NCBI GenBank assembly: GCA_018398585.1
Contig: JAGTTD010000005.1
Coordinates: forward strand, 12,637,355-12,701,354
Direction of reading: 5' to 3'
DNA length: 64,000 bases
Source of the DNA: Simmondsia chinensis
Taxonomy: Eukaryota > Streptophyta > Magnoliopsida > Caryophyllales > Simmondsiaceae
Shown: positions 10,428 through 21,639 of the stretch, one piece after another
How the letters are laid out: every line of letters begins with the position of its first letter
Position numbering within the stretch: the stretch's first letter is position 1
The notes under the pieces: model-generated
The model's input: only the letters and a program-made list of their open reading frames with translations
What the model was told of the DNA's origin: nothing
The model's database searches: none
Made by a program: the position numbers and the translations under genes

Positions 10428-12412
10428 TCAAACAAAACCCATTTGAACACGCTCGCGGACGAAATGGATGTCAATCTCGATATGTTCCATGCGAATACGC
10501 TGGACGGGATTGGTAGACAAGTACACGGCGGAGATATTGTCACAATATACCAAGGTAGCCCGTGAAAGAAGACTAAGGTCACTAAGGAGAGAACGAAGCC
10601 AGCAACATTCTGAAACGGAATTGGAAACTGCATGATATTCTGCCTCAGCACTGGAACGGGAGACCGTGGGCTGCCGTTTGGAGGACCAGGAGATAATGTT
10701 GCCTCTGACAAAAACACTAAATCCAGATGTAGTGCGGCGAGTATCGGAGCATCCTGCCCAATCAGCATCGGAGTAGGCCACGAGTTGGTCCAAACGAGTC
10801 GGAGAGATAGTCAAACCATGATCAATAGTTCCCTTGATATACAGTAAGATGCGCTTAATAGCCAACCAGTGTGACAAGCGTGGAGCGTGCATAAATAGAC
10901 ACACCTGTTGAACTGTATAAGAAATGTCAGGATGAGTAAAAGTGAGATACTGAAAGGCACCAACAATGGACCTTTTTAAGGTGGAATCGGGCACGAGCTT
11001 GCCGTCATCTATAGAGAGCTTGGGCTTGGAATCAGTGGGTGTAGCAACAAGCTTGCAAGAGAGCATGTTGGTCCAGTCCAGGAGATCGTGGGCGTATTTA
11101 TTGCGAGATAAGAAGAGTCCTGTAGATAAGTGAGATACTAAGATCCCAAGAAAGTAATTGAGACATCCCAAGTCAGTCATGTCAAACTCGGATCGAAGAG
11201 AGTGAAGCAGGTCGTGAAATACCGCATTAGAGGAAGCAGTAAGAACTATGTCATCAACATATACCAATAATATAGCAATGTCATGTCCACGGTGTAAGAC
11301 AAATAAGGAGGAATCAGACTTACAGTTGCGGAAGCCCAACTTATGTAGAAAGGTAGCAAAGCAGGTGTACCAGGCACGGGGAGCCTACATGAGACCATAA
11401 AGAGATTTGTTAAACTTACAGACATGATCAAGATACTGAGAGCTGAGGAAACCTTGTGGTTACTTCATATAGACCTCTTCATTAAGTATGCCATTGAGAA
11501 ATGCATTCTTCACATCAAGTTAATGAATTGGCCAGTGCCGAGAAGTGGCAACAGTCAAGACAGTACGAACAGTAGCAGGTTTAACAACAGGACTGAAATT
11601 TTCACCATAGTCTATGCCACACCTCTGTGTAAATCCCTGAGCAACTAACCGAGCTTAATACCGTTCAGCCTGACCAGTAGATGTCTGTTTTATGCGAAAA
11701 ACCCACTTGGAGCCAACTATGTTACCATGAGGGGATGGTGGAAGGAGATCCCATGTCTTATTACGAATAAAAGCATTGAATTCATCGAGCATTGCATGCT
11801 TCCAATTATCATCAGTAAGAGCCTACTTATAAGAAAAAGGAACCTCGGGCAACGAATTATGAGCAATCATAGAAGGTTTGAGAAGTGGTTTCCCAATACG
11901 AACTTGGGCACAAATCAGCATGGGATGAATAGAGGAAGCAGGAGGAACTTAAGATCAGGTAGGGGAAGGAGCGGGTGCCTCGGATGGAACTGTAGGTAGT
12001 TCGGTAGGTGCAGGGGGCACCGCCGCAGGCGTAGCCATGAGGGGTGGCTGTGGTGGGGGAAGCCGGCGAATGGTGATGATGCCAGTGGCCGGGAGAAGAC
12101 GTGGTGAAGACGGTTCCATATAGCTTGAGAGAAGGTTCCCAACAGTGCAAAAGGAATGCCTGCCAACATGCCTCGAAATAATGACTTTATTAGTAGAAAT
12201 GGCCAAACATTTATAACCTTTATGACTCGATGGATACCCCAAGAAGACAAATAAAGTCGAGCATGGAGCAAGCCCATGTGAAGAGGTTGCACTCAGATTT
12301 GGATAGCAGGCATTACTGAATGCCCGAAGTTGATCATATTTAACTTTCTTCCTATAAAAATATTGAAAAGGAATCTTTTTCTTGATAAGAGCGGATGGTA
12401 GTAGGTTGATAA
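10428..12412 (-). pseudogene. Copia D pol: integrase end, reverse transcriptase, RNase H
   Basis: The best segment (11339-10428) carries the polymerase signature LLVYVDDIVLT, then FDMTDLGCLNYFLGI, AYSDADWAGCSDTRRTTSGF (RNase H start) and EHIEIDIHFVRERVQMGFV (RNase H end), all classic copia motifs. Upstream, 12412-11340 encodes the end of integrase and the start of reverse transcriptase in several frames with stops. Gypsy E separates this part from the integrase N-terminus at 18164-19128. The YVDD and DADWAG motifs are intact, but the whole frame is not. Confidence 0.88.
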
Positions 12413-12417
12413 CATAG

Positions 12418-12812
12418 TGTTATAAATCGCTAAATTTTCATTGTAATTTCTGTTTGTAATGTTCGGGTAGTGTCTCAAGTTGAAGTGTATGTGTTCAAAT
12501 GTTAGTTAAGGGGGGTAGTTGGCGCCAAAATTAGGGAATTGGTCAAACTCGGGTCAAAGTCGGTGTGCAGCTGCTGATTTCTGGCGGGAAGCCGGTTAGG
12601 TAGTTAAGTTTTGAGTTCTTGTAATTAGATGACTATAATAATGCTCCTAGCTTGTAATCTCAGGCATTCAAGAAAATACAAACTGAATTTCTTTTGGAAT
12701 TCTCTCTAATTTCTCATCCCTTTCTCTATTTCTCATCCCCTTTCACTTCTCTCCTCACCTAAACTCTTTCTTCTACTAGGTTAGCCTTTCAATACCTAAT
12801 TGAAAGCTAACA
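12418..12812 (+). repeat. 5' LTR of gypsy E (395 bp)
   Basis: Starts TGTTATAAATCGC and ends GAAAGCTAACA. The last 100 bases are a CT-rich tract with TTTCTCATCCC words, the sense-strand equivalent of the GAGATGAGA tract in L1, A and the solo LTR. A TATA-like CTATAATAAT lies near 12630. Confidence 0.92.
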
Positions 12813-12814
12813 AG

Positions 12815-12829
12815 TGGTATCAGAGCTGG
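12815..12829 (+). promoter_or_regulatory. Primer-binding site of gypsy E
   Basis: TGGTATCAGAGCTGG two bases after the LTR; matches the plant initiator tRNA-Met primer site. Confidence 0.9.
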
Positions 12830-12879
12830 TTTCACAATCAATTAATTGATTGAGGCTAGCAAAATAAAAATAAAAAAAC

Positions 12880-14330
12880 ATGATTGAAGGTGTAAGAACA
12901 AGATCGGGAGCTGGAGGTGGCAATACATCAGCTTCTGGTGTGGATTCAGTAGCTGCGGTTGCCGGTTTTGGAGTCAATCCAGCAGGTGATCATCAGTGTG
13001 AGTTGAATGACAAGATAGAGCAGCTTAATGCTAGTTTTGATCGGCAGCACCTAGAGAATCTGCAAAGGAGTGACAATATCGAACAAATGTTGAAATTGCT
13101 TTTGGATCGGGACTCGAACAAGGATGAACGGCTGCAACAAATTGTTGAACGATTGCAAGATCAGGTTAACAAACAAAAAGATTTGAGTGTAGATGCGATC
13201 TTGAAGCTTGCTAGTCAGATTCTTCATCACACGGTACCCGATCAGCAGCAAGAACAACTTGACAGGGCCGAGTTTCTGGTGAGGAACCGTGGCAAGTCTC
13301 CGGTGGTTCAAGCGACTGCCGTACCCTCGATTAACATCAGATCAGCAGCCAATCAACCTATGCAACATGAATTTGATGTTGATAACTAGAATCGAGTCTC
13401 TGGACAGCCGCATTATAGACCTGAAGCCTCTGACTCAGGCCATATCAGCAGGCCACAGAATCCTGTGTTACGACGCAGTGAAGATTGTGTGAGTTCGATC
13501 ATTTGGCCAGACCTCCGGATCGACAATATCAGCACAGGACAGTGAGTAATGATATGTTATCTGGTGGTAGGAGTGGTAATCATAGGCAACCTAGAGTTGA
13601 AATTGATCCTTTTGATGGCAAGTTACCGGAATCGTGGCTTAGAAGGTGTGATCGGTACTTCATCTATTATAACATATCTGAGGATGAAAAACTCCAATTA
13701 GCTGCTGTACATCTTCATGGCGATCATGAGGTGTGGTACTATAGTTTGTTGAAGAGCAAACCGAATTTGTCCTGGGGCCAATTCGTAGAAGAAATGTGTG
13801 AACGTTACGGAGAAGGGGAATCAACAGATGCCGTGGATAATTTTAACAAATTATCTCAAACCACAACCATGAGTGAGTATATGCTTAGGTTTGAGAACCT
13901 AAGAGCTAATTTGTTGTCCGTGTTGACTATAGCTCCCGAGGATGCCGAGTCATATTACGTGTCTTGCTTTATAAGTGGGTTAAAGCCTAGGATCAAGAAC
14001 ATGGTGAAAGCCATTGGTCCTAAGACCTTATCAAGTGCCTATAACAAGAAAAAATTGATCGAAGCCACACATGTCCCACTGCATGATAGATTCAAGCAGC
14101 AAAGCAGTAAGTTCAGATCACAACAGAGACCGAATGTTGGTACCGATGTTGATTCTGGTGCAAGGTTCAAGCGTGCTGTAGACAGAGGTTCGGTGAGGCT
14201 TTGCTATCGCTGTAACCAGCCTTATCAACTAGGTCACAGGTGCAAGTCACAGGCTATAATGTGTGCAAAGGGGACCCGTGTTGAGGCTGAATCAGGCAGT
14301 GAACATTCGGCTGCAGAGAGCGACAGTTTA
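12880..14330 (+). pseudogene. Gypsy E gag
   Basis: Starts at ATG 12880 (MIEGVRTRSGAGGG) soon after the primer site. A predicted coiled coil follows (ELNDKIEQLNASFDRQH onward) to a stop at 13389. The Gag domain continues in a second frame from 13485 ([36 protein letters not shown]), ending in a zinc knuckle [14 protein letters not shown] near 14203-14244. A premature stop and frameshift separate the two halves, so full Gag cannot be made. The VRTRS/DRDSNKDER N-terminus is shared with element L1. Confidence 0.88.
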
Positions 14331-17300
14331 GATGATTTTTCACAAGAGGAAATGAGTGAAGATGAAGTAGAGATATCGATGAAGGCTTTAACTGGTAGTG
14401 GAGCCCATAACACTATCAAGATCAGGGGAAAGGCTGGAAAACATTCCATCATCATCCTCATCGACAGCGGGAGTACACATAGTTTCATCGATCCCAAGCT
14501 GATTAAGAAGGTCAAGCATGAAGCGGTAAAGACTCACCCCTTACAAGTCATGGTAGCTAAGGGCAACTCTCTAACCATTCATAATAAGTGCATAGCCTTC
14601 CCATGGTCCATGCAAGAGCACCAATTCACTTTCGATTTTCGAGTTCTTCCTTTGGGCGGTTGTGATATGGTATTAGGGGTGGATTGGATGAGCACTTTCA
14701 ACCCGGTTATATTCGACTTTGATAAGATGACCGTGGCATTTGAGGTTCATGGCGCTAAATTATCCTTGAAGGGCATGTCAGAGGAAGCTCAACTCAAGAT
14801 GATCGATGGCAAACGTGTGCATGATGGGATCAAGAAGAAAGCAATTCAATGGATCGGCCATTTGTTTATGTTAGCTGCGGGTGAGCAGCAACAGGTACTA
14901 CAACTAGAGGTGCAGTCCTTGGTGGGTGAATTTGGTGACATCTTTGAACCACCTAAGAGTCTTCCTCCTCCAAGGAGTGTGGACCATGCCATTCCTTTAC
15001 GTGCAAGTGCTGATCCGGTGAAGATTAGGCCTTATCGTTATGCACACGGCCAAAAATCAGAAATAGAAAGGCAAGTGGAGGAACTTCTTAACATGAACTT
15101 CATTCAACCAAGCCATAGTCCTTTCGCTTCACCCGTGATCCTTGTGAAGAAGAAGGATGGTTCGGCAAGACTGTGCATTGATTACCGTAGGTTAAATGCT
15201 GTCACGGTGAAGGATAAATTTCCCATCTCGATCATAGACGATTTGCTTGATGAATTACGTGGGGCGTGCGTCTTTTCAAAGCTAGATTTGAGGCAAGGAT
15301 ACCATCAAATTCGAGTCCTTTAGCCGGATATTTACAAGACCGCTTTCCAAACTCACCATGGACATTTCGAGTTCGTTGTAATGCCTTTCGGTTTGACCAA
15401 TGCCCCGGCACATTTCAAGCAGCCATGAATGATGTTTTCAAACCTTTTCTGAGGAAGTCGGTGCTTGTTTTCTTCGATGACATACTGATTTATAGCTCGT
15501 CGTACGAAGCTCATCTTATTCACCTCCGGCAAGTGTTTGATTTGATGCGACGACACAAGTTTTTTGCCAAGTTGTCAAAGTGTTCGTTTGCTCAAGATAA
15601 ACTTGAATATTTGGGTCATATTATCTCTCGTGAGGGGGGTGTCTGCTGATCTGAACAAGATCCATGCAATGCAAGAGTGGTCAATTCCGCTAAACTTGAA
15701 GAAATTGAGGGGATTCTTGGGGTTGACGGGCTATCATACAAGATTTATTAAGGGCTATGGTTCTATTGTCAAACCTTTGACCGAACTCTTGAAGAAGGAT
15801 GCTTTCACATGAAACGAGAGAGCTCAAGCCGCATTTGAAGCCCTTAAAGCCGCAATGTGTGCTGCCCCAGTTTTGGCGATGCCGGATTTTACGGAAAACT
15901 TTATTTTGGAGACCGATGCAAGTGGAACTAGTATAGGGGCTGTTCTTTCCCAAAAAGGAAGGCCGATTGCTTACTTAAGCCAAGCTCTTAGCTCTAAACA
16001 TCAAGCAATGTCGACATATGAGAAGGAATATCTCGCCATCCTTTTAGCCGTGGAAAAATGGAGACAATACTTGGAGGGTCATAAATTCATCATTCGGACT
16101 GATCACTAAAGCCTCAAGTATCTCCTTGAACAAAAGATCGTGACGAGAATTCAGAAGAAAGGCCTCATGAAAATGTTAGGCCTTGATTACGACATTGAAT
16201 AAAAAAGTGGCAAGGAGAACACAGCAGCCGATGCTCTATCAAGGCAGTTTGAGGATGGAAATCAGGCCACCTGTGCTGCTGTAACCATGGTAATACCTTC
16301 TTGGGTGCAAGAGCTACACAAGTCCTATGAGAATGACCCATTTGCTCGGGAAAAAGTGGCCGCTGCAGCTCTCACAGGCGATGCGAAGCTCGGGTCTACA
16401 GACAGTGAAGTAGTTGTGCAGCAGGGACTGATCCGGGTTAAGGGACTGTTATATGTTGGTTCGGCCACTAATTTGAGAGAAATGGTCATCCAAGCTTCAC
16501 ATGATGCTACTTGGGGTGGTCATGAGGGTGTGGAAGGCACCTATCAACGAATCAAAGCATATTTTACATGGCCGAGTATGAAGAAAGATGTGAGTGAATA
16601 CGTGAAGTCGTGTGAAGTATGCCAACAAATGAAGTTGGGAGGTCCTCGTTACAAAGACTTCTTCAACCTCTTCCCATTCCGGAGGGAGCTTGGGTTCACA
16701 TTAGCATGGATTTCATTGAAGGACTTCCGAAGTCCGAAGGCAAGGAGGTCATATGGGTAGTGGTGGATAGTTTCACCAAGTACAGTCATTTCATTGCTCT
16801 TGCTCGACCCATCACCGCTGAAAAATTGGCAAGGATCTTCCTTGACAACATTTATAAATTGCACGGATTGCCTCAATCCATTGTGTTCGATCGAGATAAG
16901 ATTTTCCCAAGCACGTTTTGGAGAGAGTTGTTTAAGTTGATGGGAACCACACTGGCACTCAGTTCTTCATATCATCCTCAGACGGATGGCCAAACCGAAT
17001 GAGTCAACCAATGTGTAGAACATTATTTGCGGAGTATGGTCTTTTTGAAGCACAAGGAGTGGAACCATTGGCTGTCCTTAGCCGAATTTTGGTTCAATAC
17101 ACACTTCCATACATCCATTGGCACTTCTCCATTCCAAGCTTTGTATGGCTACTCTCCACCTTCTCCTATGTTTCTTCAACAACCGAAGAGCACAGGGACT
17201 GCAGTGGCCGACTTTATGTAGCAGAGGAGGCCTATGTTGCAAGAGCTTAAAGACAATCTTCATCAAGCTCGGGCTCGAATGAAGTATTATGCTGATAAAA

Positions 17301-17739
17301 AAAGGGTAGACAAAAGTTATGACATCGGTGACATGGTCTACCTAAAATTACAACCGTATAGACAGTCCTCCTTGGCTGTCAGGCGTAATGCCAAGCTAAG
17401 TGCCCGATACTTTGGCCCGTATAAAATTTGGAGAAAATTGGCAATGTTGCTTATAAGCTCGACTTACCTTCACACTCGTACATTCACCCCGTGTTTCACG
17501 TGTCCCTACTCAAAAAGCAGGTTAAGAGAGGAGTCGCAGCAGCTCGGGACCATCCAGCAGCAGAGGTGAACGGCATTCTCAGGTTGCAGCCCGAGGCCGT
17601 TAGAGCTCGGAGGACTATACAGCAGGGTCACGGAGCGGTGCAGGAGGTATTGGTCACTTGGTGCAACTTGGACAAGAATTTGATGACTTGGGAAAATTGC
17701 AATTTCTTGCGGAGTCAATTTCCGAGCTTCACTTCTTGA
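14331..17739 (+). pseudogene. Gypsy E pol: protease, RT, RNase H, integrase, chromodomain-like end
   Basis: Order seen: protease ([15 protein letters not shown], about 14450), RT ([36 protein letters not shown] near 15470), RNase H (NFILETDASGTSIGAVLSQ, about 15900), integrase zinc region (ASHDATWGGHEG ... CEVCQQMK), integrase core (HISMDFIEGLPKS; FDRDKIFPSTFWRELF; SSSYHPQTDGQTE near 16980) and a chromodomain-like C-terminus (EVLVTWCNLDKNLMTWEN, about 17646). Stops fall at about 15321, 15810, 16107, 16200, 17000 and 17219, and frame changes near 15405, 15645, 16665 and 17430. Integration targeting by chromodomains is known for the lineage; activity here is excluded by the breaks. Confidence 0.92.
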
Positions 17740-17752
17740 GGACAAGAAGTTT

Positions 17753-17768
17753 CTCAAGAGGGAGGGAA
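17753..17768 (+). promoter_or_regulatory. Polypurine tract of gypsy E
   Basis: AAGAGGGAGGGAA-type purine run immediately before the 3' LTR at 17769, the expected plus-strand primer. Confidence 0.8.
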
Positions 17769-18163
17769 TGTTATAAATCGCTAAAATTTCATTGTAATTT
17801 CTGCTTGTAATGTTCAGGTAGTGTCTCAAGTTGAAGTGTATGTGTTCAAATGTTAGTTAAGGGGGGTAGTTGGCTCCAAAATTAGGGAATTGGTCAAACT
17901 TGGGTCAAAGTCGGTGTGCAGCTGTTGATTTCTGGCGGGAAGCCGGTTAGGTAGTTAAGTTTTGATTTCTTGTAATTAGATGACTATAATAATGCTCCTA
18001 GCTTGTAATCTCAGGCATTCAAGAAAATACAAACTGAATTTCTTTTGGAATTCTCTCTAATTTCTCATCCCTTTCTCTATTTCTCATCCCCTTTCACTTC
18101 TCTCCTCACCTAAACTCTTTCTTCTACTAGGTTGGCCTTTCAATGCCTAATTGAAAGCTAACA
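17769..18163 (+). repeat. 3' LTR of gypsy E (395 bp)
   Basis: Same length and termini as 12418-12812, with about 9 substitutions and no indel seen by eye. Confidence 0.92.
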
Positions 18164-19128
18164 TATAGCTACAACAGAAACTGCTTCAACCCAAATTCTA
18201 ACAGCATACAAGCTTGGAACAAGAGGGAACGCATCATGTTACCAATAGTGCAAAGCATGCGTTAAGTTTTCCCATTCTGTTGGGAGTATGAGGGCAAGAG
18301 ACCCTATTGAGAATATATTCAAAAAAGTTTTTGAAAAGGTCCATTTAAGTGACAATTAATATATTCAATACCATTATCACATTGAAAATGTTTTGATTCA
18401 ACACAAGATTACGAAACTGAACAAATAGGTCAAAAACCTCATATTTGTCATGCATAGGATAAATCCATACAAAATGAAAGTAATCATCCAATAATAAAAA
18501 ATAATACTTAAAACCACTGAAACAAATAACAGGTGATGTCCATACATCGAAATGAACAAATATAAAAAAGACGCGTAGTATTTGTTACAAGCTTTTGAAA
18601 AGGCAAAAGACTATGATTACCTAATTGGCAAGCACGACACAAACTTGACTCTGAAGAACTCAAACAAGAAATAAACTTTTGCTTAACTAATGTGGACAAA
18701 ACCCGTTTTCCTGGATGGCCCAAGTGACGGTGCCAAAAAGAGGAGGAGACTCGAGACACAACGGACGATGTATGGAAAGAGGATGATCCTGGAACAGTGA
18801 AGAGAGGACCGGGACTAATACAGCGGATGATGGTGGACTTCAATTTAGGATACTTGATAGAAAAGCCAAAACAGTCAAATTCAAGAAGACGGTTATTATC
18901 AGAACAAAACGGACGGACATAAAGTAAGTTTTTGGATAGACTTGGAATGAATAGTACTTTATTTAAAGTACAACAACCTCCAGTAGTAGAGATAAAACAT
19001 GACCCAACGCCCGCAATAGAAAGGGACGCACCATTACCAACCAAGATTCTATCAAAATTAGTATATGAAGACAAGGTTGTGACGATACCTGGGTTATTTG
19101 TCTTGTGAGAGGAAGCCCCACTATCCAT
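18164..19128 (-). pseudogene. Copia D protease end and integrase N-terminal half
   Basis: Begins at the protease active site (MDSGASSHKTNN). The GAG-pre-integrase zinc-binding region follows, with SSFWHRHLGHPG and SLCRACQLG (HHCC ligands). The integrase core beyond about 18507 is in degenerate frames (for example CPHTPNRMGK near 18270), and the gene is cut by gypsy E at 18163. Confidence 0.82.
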
Positions 19129-19518
19129 GACCTAGGGTGCGTCTAGAATAGGGGTGGAATATGACTGTGGGGGAAGCTGACTTGCATCAAAGTCTGGGTA
19201 GAAACTGTATCCAGTGGTATAAGCATTATTTGTTAGATGAAATTATGGATAAGAAGGTACATTACCATCCTGAGAAGTGGAGCCAAAATGAGGCGTGCAA
19301 TACGGCATGGGCCACGGTTTGCCCCTAAAATTCAGACCGCGCATGTTCTACATCCATGGGTCTCCATAACCATGACCATGACGTCCATGACCTCGACCCC
19401 CACGACCACAACCATTACCTTGACCGTTACCAAACTGATTTCTAGAACCGGGTGCATGTGAACTTTGATGAGCAGAGAGAGCAACAGGTTGCTCGAAAGT
19501 CGACACTTGCAGCTGCTG

Positions 19519-20231
19519 CTAGGTGGGCACGGTGCCGGCTGTGGGTGGCGGTTGGGCCACCTGGTTGGTGCCGGTGGCAAGGAGAAGAGTAGGGGCATTG
19601 GTGTTAGCATTCTTAAGACGAGATTCTTCACTCATTAACCTAGACCGGGCCTCAATAGACCGGGCCTCAATAATAGAGGTACAAATAGCATGAAAGTCTT
19701 TTTCATTCGATAGACCATCCACGACAGCTAGAACCATATTAATATCACAGATAGAGGCACGTACAAATTTTAGATTATCAGCCAGGGATTTGATTTTATT
19801 AAGGTATGCTAACATGGAAAGATTGCCCTTCTTTATGTTTGTTAATTCATGCTTGTATTGCAATTGGCGTGATTGAGCAAAATCAGTAAAAAGTCTAGTG
19901 ATGGAACTCCAAAGAGATGCAGCAGTTAAATCATTATCATCACCACATACAGCACTAGCAAGGTCGGCGGAAGTAGTACCAAGTATCCAAGATATACGGA
20001 GATTGTCAACCTACCTCCAGTAGCGATAGGTTAGATCGTTAACAGAGGGTGAAAGAGATGAACCGTCCAGATGATCATCAATGGCCCCTAAGAGGCAGAG
20101 ATAAACGAGCGGCGCCAATCTAAGTAGGTTGATGCATCATTCAAATCGAGAGTGAATGATATGTGATGTTGAATATTAGAGATGCTGAATGCTATGGGAA
20201 GAGATGGGGGTACCACTAGCAGTAGGCATCG
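19519..20231 (-). pseudogene. Copia D gag
   Basis: A copia-type Gag (UBN2/gag-polypeptide class) is seen in 19863-19519: YKHELTNIKKGNLSMLAYLN and DNLKFVRASICDINMVLAVV are typical, followed by a glutamine/proline-rich tail. The likely start is the ATG at 20231 (MPTASGTPISS), with stops and frame changes between. The region 19130-19518 should hold the zinc knuckle and protease start but is low-complexity and broken. Confidence 0.7.
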
Positions 20232-20447
20232 TGAAACTAGCGCCGGTGACTAGAGAGGTGGTGGAAGAGGTAGCGCCGGCAATAATGCAAAAAGAGAAAG
20301 AGAATGAAGGCTGGCGGTGGGTGGAGCTTGCAGCTAGGGCTTGTGGGCACTAGGGTTTGCCAAATTAGGGATTCAACTTTTCTTTTCTTTTTTTTATGGA
20401 AAGAATTAAATGGAGGCTAGAATTTGCCTTTACGAGAGGGCTCGGGA

Positions 20448-20461
20448 GAGCTCCGATACCA
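20448..20461 (-). promoter_or_regulatory. Primer-binding site of copia D
   Basis: Minus strand TGGTATCGGAGCTC directly abuts the LTR end; one mismatch to the usual TGGTATCAGAGC tRNA-Met primer site. Confidence 0.8.
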
Positions 20462-20600
20462 TGAAAGGATGAGGAGCGTGCATAGAGCAGTGACCTTCTC
20501 GTATATTTATAGAATTATAATAAGCTTTACATGATATACAAGGAAGGGCCGTCGGGCTCAATTACATACAATAGTAACGCCTATTCAATATAGTTTAACA
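20462..20600 (-). repeat. 5' LTR of copia D (139 bp)
   Basis: Plus strand runs from TGAAAGGATGAGG to TAGTTTAACA. A TATAAATATAC box on the minus strand lies at 20501-20511. It is an unusually short LTR, equal in length to its partner at 10162-10300. Confidence 0.87.
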
Positions 20601-21639
20601 ATCTTTGAAGTTGTTGGCAAACCTATATTGAACACCTACGACCATATTCCCATGATACAATTCGATTGTATTCAAAAATTAAAAATTAAACTTTGTAATT
20701 AATTTATGGTGTCACTTTTATTGGCCCTAAATGTGGATGATCAGTTACAAATACATAGCAATGACTTGCAAACCGTTGAACGAAAAATACTTGATTACAA
20801 AAAGGCTATTTTGCTTTGTTCATGTATATGGCATAATCAAGAAGTATAAAAATATAAGTTGAAATATTAACTCCGCAAAGCTAAGAAACTGATGATTAAA
20901 AGCTAAGTAATTAAATTAATTAAAACACAAAGCTCTTCATTTGCCCCCTGTGTTTTCAATGCAAAGCAAAAAAACTGATGATTAAAACCTAAGCTCTTTA
21001 TTTGATGATTAAAACCTAATTAAATAATTAAATTAAAGTAATAAAAACCCATTACTGAATAAACTTCTATAAAAAAAGAATCTGATAAATCCATATTAGA
21101 GTTTTTAAAGCAAATTAAAGGGATCAAATAATGATTAACAAAACTGATGATAAAACCCATATTAAGTTCGTAATTGAATAGACTAATGTAACTGAAATAC
21201 TATTCAATTACAACCTAAATATGAAATCTATACTAATCACCATCATTCATTATTGGAGCAGCAAATCCTCCAAATCAAACTGCAACTTACATTCACCATT
21301 AAAAGAACAAAAGTACATTGTAGAATAACAACTCGTACGAAGTGCAGGTTGCCGTCAAGAGCCGAGGAATAACCGACAAATCATCCATCATTCAATGCAT
21401 TGAGAAAAGGTAAGAATGTCTGACCAATACCTATTTCACGCCATCTTTCACATCTAACTTCACCACCTCAACTAGAATTGTTAGCTAATTTTAAAAATTA
21501 ACGCGGCGGCGAGTAACGAACAAAAGCGGGGCTTAAAAATAAATCCCAAAAGGAATGGGGAACGGAAATGTAGTGAGACCTAAGTGGGAATATAGTGAGA
21601 GAGAATTTGGGAGAGACTGAAAAGGAAGAGAAATATGGA
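20601..21639. other. Unassigned AT-rich sequence between copia D and tandem array
   Basis: No sustained frame, terminal repeat or RNA gene recognised. It contains four imperfect copies of a CTGATGATTAAAA-like word (about 20890-21140). It could be the remaining flank of CACTA C, continuing after the copia D insertion, but I see no direct proof. Confidence 0.4.

Larger units (their letters stand above)
12418..18163 (+). mobile_element. Gypsy element E (chromovirus), complete but inactive
   Basis: Bounded by two 395-bp LTRs, with primer site, gag, pol and purine tract in the expected order. It is inserted in the integrase region of copia D. Flanks are CATAG (12413-12417) and TATAG (18164-18168), a 5-bp target duplication with one difference. 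Comparing the LTRs by eye I count about 9 differences in 395 positions, so insertion is fairly recent, yet pol carries about ten frameshifts or stops. A chromodomain-like C-terminus places it with chromoviruses. Confidence 0.92.
10162..20600 (-). mobile_element. Copia element D with 139-bp LTRs, split by gypsy E
   Basis: Two 139-bp LTRs (10162-10300 and 20462-20600) flank minus-strand gag, protease-integrase and RT-RNase H fragments. Subtracting the 5.7-kb gypsy E leaves about 4.7 kb, a normal copia size. A primer site abuts the right LTR and a polypurine tract (AAAGGGGA on the minus strand, 10301-10308) abuts the left. I could not find a clean 5-bp target duplication (GTTTT left, ATCTT right). 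Confidence 0.88.

Noticed and set aside
10162..20600. Target duplication of copia D
   Set aside because: Flanks GTTTT and ATCTT do not match; I would not claim a duplication without an empty site.
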